A stretch of DNA of 25,837 nucleotides from contig URVK01000002.1 of assembly GCA_900551305.1 (NCBI GenBank), forward strand, positions 1 to 25,837, written 5' to 3'. Shown here piece by piece: positions 15,714-23,330 of the stretch. Under the pieces are notes generated by a model. It ran no database searches, was not told the origin of the DNA, and worked only from the letters and a program-made list of their open reading frames with translations. Made by a program: the position numbers and the translations under genes. Source of the DNA: an uncultured Collinsella sp. Its GTDB lineage: Bacteria; Actinomycetota; Coriobacteriia; Coriobacteriales; Coriobacteriaceae. Every line of letters begins with the position of its first letter. The first letter of the stretch is position 1.

Positions 15714-16364
15714 TTAGCGAAAATGAGCTCCGCGTACGCTAAACTTCGCGCGAGCCTTCGCCAGGCAGTCGTAATGACCCACGTTATGGGCATCGCTCGC
15801 GATGAAGCTGTACAGGTTCTGATCGAACAGGCGCTGTGCCGGCTTTTTCTCGCGACCAAAGCGACCGCCGGCAATAAAGTCCGCCGAAGCCTGCAGCTTG
15901 CAGCCCATATCGACCAGACGCTCCGCCACGCTTACATCCTTTTGAACCGCACGATAGCGCTCAGGATGAGCGATGATCACCTGGTAGCCACGGCACTGCA
16001 AATCGTAAATCGTGTTCTCGTACTCTCTAAACGCATACGCATCGGCATGCGTCGAAAGTTCGAGCAGAAACTCGTTGGTCCCATCGAAATGCAAGTGCTC
16101 CGCGGCATCGATACCAAGCTCAACGAGCTTTCGATGGTTGACCTCGAAGCCCATCTGGAGCGGAAAACCGTCAGCGTTATCACGCAGCAGCTCAAAGGCA
16201 TCCCACATCTTGTCGTAATCAAAATAGGGATCACGGCAGTGAGGAGTGCAAACGATTCTGGTTACACCGGCCCGCTTGGCAGCCTCGAGCATCGCCAAGC
16301 TCTCATCGAGATCGGCGGCGCCGTCGTCTACACCCGGCAAGATATGGCAATGAATGTCACGCAT
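15714..16364 (-). CDS. CpsB/YwqE-type tyrosine-protein phosphatase (PHP domain)
   Basis: A 216-residue metal-dependent phosphatase of the PHP fold, which in Gram-positive capsule systems removes phosphate from the tyrosine kinase CpsD. Metal-binding motifs are visible: DIHCHILPGVDDG (3-15), VCTPHCRDPYF (about 38-48), GFEV, IIAHPERYRAV and FIASDAHN near the C terminus. Length is near the usual 240-255 but a little short. The ATG at 16364 follows AAGG seven bases upstream. It lies 17 bp after the kinase gene, so kinase, its membrane partner and this phosphatase form one operon in the order C-D-B. Confidence 0.9.
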   Translation of the reverse strand: MRDIHCHILPGVDDGAADLDESLAMLEAAKRAGVTRIVCTPHCRDPYFDYDKMWDAFELLRDNADGFPLQMGFEVNHRKLVELGIDAAEHLHFDGTNEFLLELSTHADAYAFREYENTIYDLQCRGYQVIIAHPERYRAVQKDVSVAERLVDMGCKLQASADFIAGGRFGREKKPAQRLFDQNLYSFIASDAHNVGHYDCLAKARAKFSVRGAHFR

Positions 16365-16381
16365 AGGTCAGCCTTAATCAA

Positions 16382-17119
16382 CTAAACGTTTGCTCGGTTG
16401 GTGAAGATGCCCTTTTTGGAAGTCCCCTGATCGTCGGAGCCCTTCTTAACCTTCTTACCGTCCTTGGTGTAGTAGGAGTAGTAGTACTCGCTGGTCTCGG
16501 TCTCGCAGTAGTTCATAACGGTACCGATGAGCTTGACCTTCTCGGACTTCTTAAGCTGACCGATGGCGTTGAGCGCCTCCTCGCGCTTGGTGAAGTCCTC
16601 GCGCACCACGAACAGCGTGCCGTCGGTCAGGCTGGCAATCTCGGCAGCATCGATGAAGGTGCCGACCGGGGGAGCGTCGAAGATGACGTACTGGAACTTA
16701 GCAGACAGTGCCTTTACCAGCTTGGCAAAGCGGTGAGAGACGATGATGTCGGCAGGATTGGGAATATGCGGCTCGGCATCAAGGAAGTAGAAGTTCTTCT
16801 GACCCGTCTCGACAATTGCCTGGTCAATGGAGATCTGCTCGGAAAGAACCGCATAGAGTCCGCCGCGCGAACGAACGCCGAGCATATCGGAAAGGGACCT
16901 GCGGCGCATATCGGCCTCAACCAGGAGCACGGACTTGCCACTCGTGGCAATTGCCTGAGCAAGGTTAATGGAAACCGTAGACTTGCCCTCGTTGGGAATC
17001 GAGGAGGTAACGGTGATGGTGCGAATGGGGTCGTCCACGCTCGCAAAGCGGATGTTGGCCAGAAGGGTCTTGGCGGCATTCTGTACAACGAGCTTATCGG
17101 TGTTCTTTGCCTTAGCCAT
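16382..17119 (-). CDS. CpsD-type bacterial tyrosine kinase (BY-kinase)
   Basis: A 245-residue cytoplasmic P-loop kinase that autophosphorylates a C-terminal tyrosine cluster and controls polysaccharide chain export or length. Walker A is SSIPNEGKST (39-48), Walker A' VLLVEADMRRR (about 64-74), and Walker B YVIFDAPPVG (about 144-153). The tyrosine cluster EYYYSYY lies at 211-217, followed by a basic tail. The kinase needs a CpsC-type membrane activator, which is encoded immediately upstream. Its ATG begins two bases after the cpsC stop, and the ribosome binding site AAAGGTGG lies inside the cpsC end, so translation is probably coupled. Confidence 0.92.
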   Translation of the reverse strand: MAKAKNTDKLVVQNAAKTLLANIRFASVDDPIRTITVTSSIPNEGKSTVSINLAQAIATSGKSVLLVEADMRRRSLSDMLGVRSRGGLYAVLSEQISIDQAIVETGQKNFYFLDAEPHIPNPADIIVSHRFAKLVKALSAKFQYVIFDAPPVGTFIDAAEIASLTDGTLFVVREDFTKREEALNAIGQLKKSEKVKLIGTVMNYCETETSEYYYSYYTKDGKKVKKGSDDQGTSKKGIFTNRANV

Positions 17120-17121
17120 GC

Positions 17122-17778
17122 CTATTTACCACCTTTCATAGCCGGAATTCGGCCAACAACGGGAATGCCCAGGAGCTCTTCTGCCTCTTCGGCACCGCGG
17201 ATGCGGGTGTTGAGCATGTCTGCCAAAACGACATAGGCAACTGCGATAAAGATGCCCGCGAGGAACGCGACAGCAACGTACAGCATACGCTTGGGGCCGC
17301 TAGGGGCTTCGGGGGTCTTAGCCTCGTCGATAACGTTGATGCTCTGGGCAGCGCCGACGTTCTGAGCGACCGTACTCACCGAGCTAGCTATGGCCTTTGC
17401 GACCTTAGCCGTCTCCTTGGCATCGGTGCCGGTAACCGAAAGCGTAATGACACGCGTGGTGGTCTCGGAGGAAACAGACACCTTGTAGTCATCCAGATCG
17501 GTGAGGCCCAGTTCATTGGCTGCGCCGCTCTTAACGCTATCGCTATCCAGCAGCGTGGCGATATCGTTGGAAAGCATCTGACTCGCCGAGAGATCGTTGT
17601 AGCTCATCTGACCGCTATCGTCGGTCTTGGCGAGAATGTACATGCTCGTCGTCGCGGTATAGGTGTTGTCCATCGCAACGAAGGACACGATGCCCATGGC
17701 GATCGCGCAGACCACCGGAAGGGTGATGACCAGCTGAAGGTGCTTCTTCAGCAGCTGGAACAGTTCGAGAAGGGTCAT
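17122..17778 (-). CDS. Wzz/CpsC-type polysaccharide chain-length and kinase-activator protein
   Basis: A 218-residue membrane protein of the Wzz/YveK/CpsC group. Helix 1 spans about 16-35 (LVITLPVVCAIAMGIVSFVA), the extracytoplasmic part has TYTATTSMYIL typical of the family, the proline-rich stretch TPEAPSGPKR (155-164) precedes helix 2 (about 165-187), and a cytoplasmic tail ending IPVVGRIPAMKGGK would contact and activate the kinase. ATG at 17778 follows AAAGGC. It is the first gene of the CpsC-D-B operon. In the 195-base gap upstream, a short ACAGG-CTCT-CCTGT hairpin (17871-17884) and AT-rich words are seen, but no promoter can be named with confidence. Confidence 0.9.
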   Translation of the reverse strand: MTLLELFQLLKKHLQLVITLPVVCAIAMGIVSFVAMDNTYTATTSMYILAKTDDSGQMSYNDLSASQMLSNDIATLLDSDSVKSGAANELGLTDLDDYKVSVSSETTTRVITLSVTGTDAKETAKVAKAIASSVSTVAQNVGAAQSINVIDEAKTPEAPSGPKRMLYVAVAFLAGIFIAVAYVVLADMLNTRIRGAEEAEELLGIPVVGRIPAMKGGK

Positions 17779-17920
17779 GCAGCTTGCCTTTCATTTCCCC
17801 AGTTCGGATTGACAAAACTGTCCGTATGTTATCGCATCTTTTTACCGAGACCAAACTCTATACATAAGAAACAGGCTCTCCTGTAAAAATGTCGGAAGCA
17901 ATCGTAAAATTGCACAACAA

Positions 17921-17947
17921 CGCCGCACCCGAAAGTCAAATGCGGCG
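17921..17947 (-). terminator. Probable terminator of the PhoP/PhoR-like operon
   Basis: The stem CGCCGCA / TGCGGCG with a 13-base loop lies 27 bp after the histidine kinase stop codon. On the minus strand it is followed by TTGTTGTGCAATTTTA, which is T-rich but interrupted. Confidence 0.6.
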
Positions 17948-17973
17948 TCTACATCAATATCTATGTTGTATCG

Positions 17974-19398
17974 CTATGCGAATGGCTCGTCCTGCTGTAT
18001 GGGAAACGTCACCGTAATGGTGGTTCCCACGCCCAACTCGCTCGACAGATCGAGCGTGGCGTGATGATACAGGGCCGCATGCTTGACAATGGCAAGCCCC
18101 AGACCGGTTCCGCCGCGTGCCTTGGACCTACTCTTGTCCACGCGATAGAACCGCTCAAATACCTTGCCCTGTTCTTCAGGCGCGATACCGATTCCCGTGT
18201 CGGCGACCGCAAGGAACGGATGGCCTTCGTCGTTGGTGCCGCACTGCAGCGTAACCGTACCGCCGGGTCGATTGTAGCGGATGGCGTTGCTTGCCAGATT
18301 ATAGATGAGCTCGTCAATCAAGCGCGACACGCCCTCGATGACCACAGGCTTGGTCTCATGACTTATCGTCACATTCGCCTGACGGGCGACCTGTTCAAGA
18401 CGCTGCTCGACCGCGTAGATGGCACGCGAGAGCTCAATAGGCTCCGTGGACCCAATGGGCACCGCCTCGCCCTCAGCTGCACGCTCGGCCTCGTCCAAGT
18501 TAGACAGCGTAAGGATATCGTTGACAAGCGCTGCCAAGCGGCCCGCCTCACGATAGATGCGACCGCCAAAGTTGCGCAGGTCGCCCTCGCCCTCGACCAT
18601 GCCGTTTGCGATGAGCTCGGCATAGCCCGAAATCGCCGTAAGCGGCGTCTTGAGCTCATGGGTGATATTCGCCGTGAACTCGCGGCGCATACGGTCGTTG
18701 TCCGCTAGCACCGCCATTTGGCGCTTGAGTTCCTGGCGCTGCGACTCGATACGCTCAAGCATGGGGACCATCTCGGCATAGGCGTGCTCATAGCTACGGC
18801 GTGGGTGGTCCAAATCCACCTCTTGCAACGGCGCGATGATGGCACGGGACTCGCGGCGCGCCATAAAAAACGAGCGTCCCGCACCCGCTGCTGCGATAAG
18901 CAGCATCGGCGCCACCATCGACAGCAAAATCGCCGCAACGCCAGGCTGGGCCTGCGCCAAGCGGACAACCTGGCCGTTATCAAGGGCGACGGCGCGATAC
19001 AGCATAATCTCGTCGAGCGTAGAGCTTGCGCGCTCCGCGGAACCCAAACCACTCTCAAAGGCCTCGATGACCTCGGGGCGATCGCCATGGTTGGGCAGTG
19101 TGGAAGGCGACGCCTCGTTGTCGTAGGCAACCGATCCATCCTTGTTAATCAGCGTGATGCGCAAGTCCTCGCGATCGAGACTACGCAAGAACGGGATGGG
19201 CTCCTGCTGTTCGTCGAGAGCGGCAGCAATGAGCTCGGTTTCCTGCGCCAGATTGGCACTCGTGGCATCCGCCAAGGTGTTTTGCACAAAGAACGCACCC
19301 AGCACCGTAAACGCCACGATAACCGCCATGGCGCAGACAAAGATCGTCACAAAAACGCGGTGCGACAGCGTATGTTTTCCCTGGGGGGCGAAGACCAC
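17974..19398 (-). CDS. Sensor histidine kinase, PhoR-like
   Basis: A 474-residue membrane histidine kinase. Helix 1 spans about 14-38, an extracytoplasmic sensor of about 115 residues follows (39-153), helix 2 is near 154-178, then the dimerization domain with the phosphorylated histidine H247 in NITHELKTPLTAISGYAELI. The ATP-binding N box (NLASNAIRYN), D box (DTGIGIAPEEQGKVFERFYR) and G box (GGTGLGLAIVKHA) are intact. The start is GTG at 19398 with GGAGGAG six bases before it. It begins three bases after the response regulator stop, so the pair is co-transcribed. Placement directly after pstB and the domain layout suggest a phosphate-starvation sensor; that assignment is inferred from context. 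Confidence 0.9.
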   Translation of the reverse strand: MVFAPQGKHTLSHRVFVTIFVCAMAVIVAFTVLGAFFVQNTLADATSANLAQETELIAAALDEQQEPIPFLRSLDREDLRITLINKDGSVAYDNEASPSTLPNHGDRPEVIEAFESGLGSAERASSTLDEIMLYRAVALDNGQVVRLAQAQPGVAAILLSMVAPMLLIAAAGAGRSFFMARRESRAIIAPLQEVDLDHPRRSYEHAYAEMVPMLERIESQRQELKRQMAVLADNDRMRREFTANITHELKTPLTAISGYAELIANGMVEGEGDLRNFGGRIYREAGRLAALVNDILTLSNLDEAERAAEGEAVPIGSTEPIELSRAIYAVEQRLEQVARQANVTISHETKPVVIEGVSRLIDELIYNLASNAIRYNRPGGTVTLQCGTNDEGHPFLAVADTGIGIAPEEQGKVFERFYRVDKSRSKARGGTGLGLAIVKHAALYHHATLDLSSELGVGTTITVTFPIQQDEPFA

Positions 19399-19401
19399 GG
19401 G

Positions 19402-20130
19402 TTACTCCTCCGATGCGGTGGCCGCGGTGTCGTCGCCTTTGGCACCATCGCCGGCAGAAGGCTCGGCCAAGCGGTAGCCCACGCCGCGCACGGTCTCGAT
19501 GGCGCTGGCATGCTCGCCCAGTTTTTGGCGAAGCGTCTGCACGTGCACGTCAACGGTGCGCGAACCGCCGTCGAAGTCCCAGCCCCACACGCTCTGCAGC
19601 AACGACTCGCGGGTAAAAACCACGCCGGGCTTGCGCATGAGGTACTCGAGCAGGTCGAACTCGCGCAGGGTGAGCTTAAGCGGCTCGCCGGCAACGGTCA
19701 CCTCGCGATGGCTGGGCGAGAGCACGATGTCGCCCACGCTGAGCACATCGCTCGCCTGCTTGACCATGCCGCCGCGACGCAGCAGTGCGCGGCAGCGGCT
19801 CGCAAGCTCCATGAGCGAAAACGGCTTAGTCAGGTAATCGTCGGCACCGCCATCGAGCGCCATCACCTTGTCGAGCTCGGTATCCTTGGCGGTAAGCATC
19901 ATGATGGGCACCGTCGCCGTCAGGCGATCGGCACGCAGTCGACGCATAATCGCCAAGCCATCGGTATCGGGCAGCATGATGTCGAGCAGGACGGCATCGG
20001 GTACCCGTCGCGCCACGGCAGCCTTAAACTCACCGTCGCACGAAAAGCCTTCGGCCTCAATCCCCTGCTTGCGCAGCGCATAGACCGTCAAATCCCTGAT
20101 GTTGTCATCGTCCTCGACGTAATAGATCAT
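19402..20130 (-). CDS. OmpR-family response regulator, PhoP/PhoB-like
   Basis: A 242-residue DNA-binding regulator. The receiver domain begins MIYYVEDDDNIRDL with the acidic pocket at 6-8; the phosphorylated aspartate is D50 in VLLDIMLPDTDG; the conserved MMLTAKD and LTKPF follow. The winged-helix output domain spans about 128-225 with LTLREFDLLEYLMRKPG, TVDVHVQTLRQKLG and ETVRGVGYRL. A hydrophilic tail of about 20 residues ends the protein. ATG at 20130 is preferred because AAAGGGG lies six bases upstream; the longer in-frame start lacks a site. It follows pstB by 64 bp, with a perfect 14-bp palindrome in the gap, and precedes its kinase by three bases. Confidence 0.92.
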   Translation of the reverse strand: MIYYVEDDDNIRDLTVYALRKQGIEAEGFSCDGEFKAAVARRVPDAVLLDIMLPDTDGLAIMRRLRADRLTATVPIMMLTAKDTELDKVMALDGGADDYLTKPFSLMELASRCRALLRRGGMVKQASDVLSVGDIVLSPSHREVTVAGEPLKLTLREFDLLEYLMRKPGVVFTRESLLQSVWGWDFDGGSRTVDVHVQTLRQKLGEHASAIETVRGVGYRLAEPSAGDGAKGDDTAATASEE

Positions 20131-20170
20131 GTTGAACCCCTTTGCGGCCGGCATGACCGCATCTTAACCC

Positions 20171-20184
20171 TAAAGGTACCTTTA
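20171..20184. promoter_or_regulatory. Perfect 14-bp palindrome between pstB and the response regulator gene
   Basis: TAAAGGTACCTTTA is its own reverse complement and lies 40 bp upstream of the response regulator start. It has no loop, so it is more likely a protein-binding site than a hairpin. The regulator is unknown. Confidence 0.35.
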
Positions 20185-20194
20185 CTAGATGGTA

Positions 20195-21070
20195 TCAGCC
20201 AAAACGCCCCGTCAAATAATCCGCCGTGCGCGGATCGGTCGGATTCTTGAAGAGTTGCGCGGTGGGCGCGTGCTCCACCAGCTCACCCAGCAAAAAGAAT
20301 GCGACCGAATCGGAGATACGCGCCGCCTGCTGCATATTGTGCGTAACGACCACGAGCGTGCAGGTCTCTTTGAGCTCACAGGCCAGCTGCTCCACCACCA
20401 GCGTCGACACAGGGTCGAGTGCCGAGGTCGGCTCGTCCATCAGCAGAATGTCGGGCTGCACGGCCAGCGCGCGGGCGATGCACAGACGCTGCTGCTGGCC
20501 GCCCGAAAGACCCAGACCCGACTCTTTGAGCTTGTCCTTGACCTCATCCCATAGCGCAGCGCGACGAAGGGAGTCCTCGACCAGCTCGTCGAGCACGACG
20601 CGGTCGCGCACACCCATACCGCGCGGCCCATAGGCGACGTTGTCGTAGATGCTCATGGGAAACGGGTTGGGGCGCTGGAACACCATGCCCACGCGCTGGC
20701 GCAAACGGCAGATGTCGTAATCGCCCAGGATATCTTGACCATCGAGCGCAATCTTGCCCTCGATACGGCAATCCTTGATGCCGTCGTTCATGCGGTTAAA
20801 GCAGCGCAGCAACGTGGACTTTCCGCAGCCCGAAGGCCCGATAAATGAGGTGATCTGCTTGTCGCGGATCTTGATATTCACGTCCTTGAGCGCATGATGG
20901 TCGCCATAGAACAGGTCGAGGCCCTCGACGTCGATGCGCGTCGGCGAGGCGGCAAGATCCTCTGCCGTGGGGCGAGTCGCATCCCCAACCTCGCGCTCGT
21001 GCGCGGCCTCGGCCTGCGCTTCCATGAGTTCTTCAAGCTCCGTGGGCTCCACAGCCGCAGCAGCCGTCAT
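20195..21070 (-). CDS. pstB: Phosphate ABC transporter ATP-binding protein PstB
   Basis: ATPase of the high-affinity phosphate importer PstSCAB, acting on the cytoplasmic face. Motifs: Walker [10 protein letters not shown] (about 78-86), the PstB-typical [19 protein letters not shown] (about 133-151), ABC signature LSGGQQQR (about 189-196), Walker [14 protein letters not shown] (about 209-221) and the switch [12 protein letters not shown]. It is 291 residues, about 40 longer than usual, because of an acidic, alanine-rich N-terminal extension ([19 protein letters not shown]...). ATG at 21070 has GGAGG eight bases before it; an in-frame GTG at 21085 overlaps that site and is less likely. The partner genes pstS, pstC, pstA and phoU are not in the window; a VanS-like kinase lies directly upstream and a PhoP/PhoR-like pair downstream. 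Confidence 0.95.
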   Translation of the reverse strand: MTAAAAVEPTELEELMEAQAEAAHEREVGDATRPTAEDLAASPTRIDVEGLDLFYGDHHALKDVNIKIRDKQITSFIGPSGCGKSTLLRCFNRMNDGIKDCRIEGKIALDGQDILGDYDICRLRQRVGMVFQRPNPFPMSIYDNVAYGPRGMGVRDRVVLDELVEDSLRRAALWDEVKDKLKESGLGLSGGQQQRLCIARALAVQPDILLMDEPTSALDPVSTLVVEQLACELKETCTLVVVTHNMQQAARISDSVAFFLLGELVEHAPTAQLFKNPTDPRTADYLTGRFG

Positions 21071-21146
21071 ACCGCATACCTCCACATCGATATCAATTCA
21101 GCAGTATCGATAGTAGAAATCGCGGCTCATATGCACGTGAGCGCAT

Positions 21147-21162
21147 TGTCAAGTGTTTGTAA
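21147..21162 (-). promoter_or_regulatory. Possible PHO-box-like repeat or -35 region of pstB
   Basis: On the minus strand TTACAA-ACAC-TTGACA (10-base period) lies 77-92 bp upstream of the pstB ATG. TTGACA is a perfect -35 hexamer, with only a weak TATGAG -10 about 15 bases on. The repeat resembles the TTAACA-type direct repeats bound by PhoP in Firmicutes; relevance here is inferred. An ATCGATA / TATCGAT inverted repeat lies nearer the gene. Confidence 0.3.
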
Positions 21163-21173
21163 GGGCACGCTGG

Positions 21174-22412
21174 CTATGCGGCGGGCAGCTCGATGGTGAA
21201 TATCGTGTGTTCGGGCGTCGATTCACATGCAACGGTACCGCCGTGTGCCGCGATGATATCCTTGGCAATAGCAAGGCCCAGACCGGCACCACCGCGATTG
21301 GTCGCACGCGCCGCATCCAGGCGATAGAACTTCTCAAAGATCACCTTGAGCTTAGCCGCAGGGATAGGATCGCCCTGATTGATAAAGCGAACGCGCACGC
21401 CGCCATCGTCTTGGCGCCCGGCCTCAATCGTGATAGTCGAGCCCTCATAGCTATAGGCGACGGCGTTTTTCATGATGTTGTTGAACACGCGAGCCATCTT
21501 GTCGCCATCCACGAGCACCGTCAGGTCCTCGTGGATATCAACTTGGGCTTCCTTATGCTGCTCGTTGAGGATGGGATAGAACTCGTCAGCCACCTGAGCC
21601 AGCAGCAACCCCAGATCAACATAGCCGCGCGTGAGCACGATATCGTGGAAGTCAAAGCGTGTGATATCGAAGAACTCTTCGATGAGTGCATCGAGCCGGT
21701 GCGCCTTGTCGAGAGCCACGCCCGTAAAGTGCGCACGTTGCTCAACCGGCAGCTCAGGAGCCTCTTGCAGCAGCGAAAGATAGCCCACCACACTGGCAAG
21801 CGGGGTGCGTAGGTCATGTGCCAAGTACGTGACCAAATCGTCCTTGCGATGCGACTCGTCGCGTAGGGCCTGCTGCACCTTACGCTCGCGATCGCGCACG
21901 CGGTTGAGCGCATCCTCGACCTCCAGGAAGTCGCCGTCGATGTTGTCCCAGGTGTCGGGGTGATCGATCAGGCGATCTTGAATACGAGCGGCCAGCACAC
22001 AATCGGCATGCTGCTCGCCCTGTTCGTAGCCCTGGTAGTACAGGGCGCGGCCACACAAGAACAGCACGCACGCGGCAAGCGCCAGCACAAAGCCAAGCAT
22101 GTTGAATACAAAGCCGGCATCGAACAGCACCGGCCCTTCGATGCCGCCGAGCGCCATGGCGCCAATCGCCAACGTCATGGCCCACGCGGCGCCGCCAATC
22201 ACCATGCAGCGGCGCACGATCTCAAATCGATCGATCAGCAAAAAGCCGGCAAGCAGCACCGTCAAGATTCCGGCGATGTTGTCGATGCCAATCAGCAGCA
22301 GGCTCAGCAAAAAGAGCAGCACCGTTGCAAGCGCGCGGTTGTCGACGACCGACCTCACGTATTCAAAGAGCCGATCGGGTACCTCGAATGCCTGCCTATC
22401 GTCTTTTGTCAT
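21174..22412 (-). CDS. VanS-like sensor histidine kinase with four membrane helices
   Basis: A 412-residue kinase. The N terminus has four predicted helices (about 27-43, 47-62, 70-90, 101-121) joined by short loops, so it lacks a large external sensor domain. The catalytic core resembles VanS of glycopeptide-resistance clusters: DDLVTYLAHDLRTPLASVVG with phosphorylated H199, LDKAHRLDALIEEFFDITRF, N box NNIMKNAVAYS, and G box GGAGLGLAIAKDI. A conventional DTGIGI-like D box is replaced by FINQGDPIP, as in other VanS-like kinases. ATG at 22412 is preferred over GTG at 22418 because GGGGA lies seven bases before it. It is 25 bp downstream of its VanR-like partner. No vanHAX-type genes are present, so a wall-stress role is likelier than resistance. 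Confidence 0.88.
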   Translation of the reverse strand: MTKDDRQAFEVPDRLFEYVRSVVDNRALATVLLFLLSLLLIGIDNIAGILTVLLAGFLLIDRFEIVRRCMVIGGAAWAMTLAIGAMALGGIEGPVLFDAGFVFNMLGFVLALAACVLFLCGRALYYQGYEQGEQHADCVLAARIQDRLIDHPDTWDNIDGDFLEVEDALNRVRDRERKVQQALRDESHRKDDLVTYLAHDLRTPLASVVGYLSLLQEAPELPVEQRAHFTGVALDKAHRLDALIEEFFDITRFDFHDIVLTRGYVDLGLLLAQVADEFYPILNEQHKEAQVDIHEDLTVLVDGDKMARVFNNIMKNAVAYSYEGSTITIEAGRQDDGGVRVRFINQGDPIPAAKLKVIFEKFYRLDAARATNRGGAGLGLAIAKDIIAAHGGTVACESTPEHTIFTIELPAA

Positions 22413-22437
22413 ATCCACTTCCCCACCATCAAAGGCG

Positions 22438-23133
22438 CTATTCGATGATGTAGCCGACGCCCCAGACGTTTTTGATAAAGCGTGGCTTTTGTGCGTCGTC
22501 GCCGATTTTTTCGCGCAAGTGGCGAATGTGCACCATCACCGTATTGTTGGAGCCGGGCATAAAATCCTCGCTCCACACCGCGCGGAACAGGTCCTCCACG
22601 GCCACCACGCTGCCGCGATGCTCGACCAGATACAGCAAGATTGAATACTCGGTGGGTGTGAGGCGTACCGGTGCACCGTCCACCGTCACGGAACGAGCGT
22701 CGCGGTTGATCTCCAAGCCGTCGAGCTGAATGGTCGGCGACTCGGCCGCCTGTGCACGGCTACCGTAGCTGGTTTTGGAGCAGAGCTGAGCGTGCACGCG
22801 CGCGATGAGCTCCAGCGGACGGAACGGCTTAACCACGTAATCGTCCGCGCCAAGCGAAAGGCCCCCGATCTTGTCTTGCTGGGCATCGCGCGCCGTCAGC
22901 ATGATCACGGGATAGGTATGGCTGGAACGGATCGTACGCAGCAGCTCAAACCCATCGATATCGGGCAGCATGACATCTAGCAGCGCCAAATCGAACTCCT
23001 GCTCCAAAATCGCCTTGGCAGCATCGGCCCCGCTATAGGCAATCTGGACATCAAAGCCCTCTTTTGTAAGGTAGATGCCAACCAAGTCGGCGATGGCCTT
23101 TTCGTCATCAACTACCAGTATGCGCTCGTTCAT
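22438..23133 (-). CDS. VanR-like OmpR-family response regulator
   Basis: A 231-residue regulator. Receiver domain: ILVVDDEKAIADLV with acidic residues D9/D10, phosphorylated D53 in LALLDVMLPDIDGF, VIMLTARD and VVKPFRP. The winged-helix domain spans about 125-230 with LTPTEYSILLYLVEHRG, NTVMVHIRHLREKIG and IKNVWGVGYIIE, close to VanR-type regulators. ATG at 23133 follows GAGGAG five bases upstream. It is divergent from the carboxypeptidase gene across 197 bp holding a 27-bp dyad, so it may regulate both itself and that gene. Confidence 0.9.
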   Translation of the reverse strand: MNERILVVDDEKAIADLVGIYLTKEGFDVQIAYSGADAAKAILEQEFDLALLDVMLPDIDGFELLRTIRSSHTYPVIMLTARDAQQDKIGGLSLGADDYVVKPFRPLELIARVHAQLCSKTSYGSRAQAAESPTIQLDGLEINRDARSVTVDGAPVRLTPTEYSILLYLVEHRGSVVAVEDLFRAVWSEDFMPGSNNTVMVHIRHLREKIGDDAQKPRFIKNVWGVGYIIE

Positions 23134-23192
23134 GCGTGCTCCTCTCGCGCTCCATTATGCCTGAGGCGACGCACGCCACACACAACAAGCGT

Positions 23193-23219
23193 GGGTGATT
23201 AAGTCGGTCTTAAGCACCC
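23193..23219. promoter_or_regulatory. 27-bp dyad in the vanR-like / carboxypeptidase divergent region
   Basis: GGGTG-A-TTAAG-TCGGT-CTTAA-G-CACCC: ten of eleven positions per arm pair around five bases. The same stretch contains two direct TTAAG words 11 bp apart, a spacing typical of OmpR-family binding sites. It is 60 bp upstream of the VanR-like gene and about 110 bp upstream of the carboxypeptidase start. Confidence 0.45.
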
Positions 23220-23285
23220 TTGTGCCCGTTCGAACGCGGATGTGGGCCACGCACGCACGCGATGATCGCCGACGCCGACAAACGA

Positions 23286-23291
23286 TATACT
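23286..23291 (+). promoter_or_regulatory. Possible -10 box of the carboxypeptidase gene
   Basis: TATACT in CGATATACTCTAG, 40 bp before the chosen GTG start, is the best -10 candidate. No consensus -35 is seen 16-18 bp upstream, so activation by a regulator is possible. Its position argues against the longer in-frame starts at 23220 and 23262. Confidence 0.35.
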
Positions 23292-23330
23292 CTAGTTCCA
23301 GAAGAGACCATCCCGTCGAAAGCGAAATCC

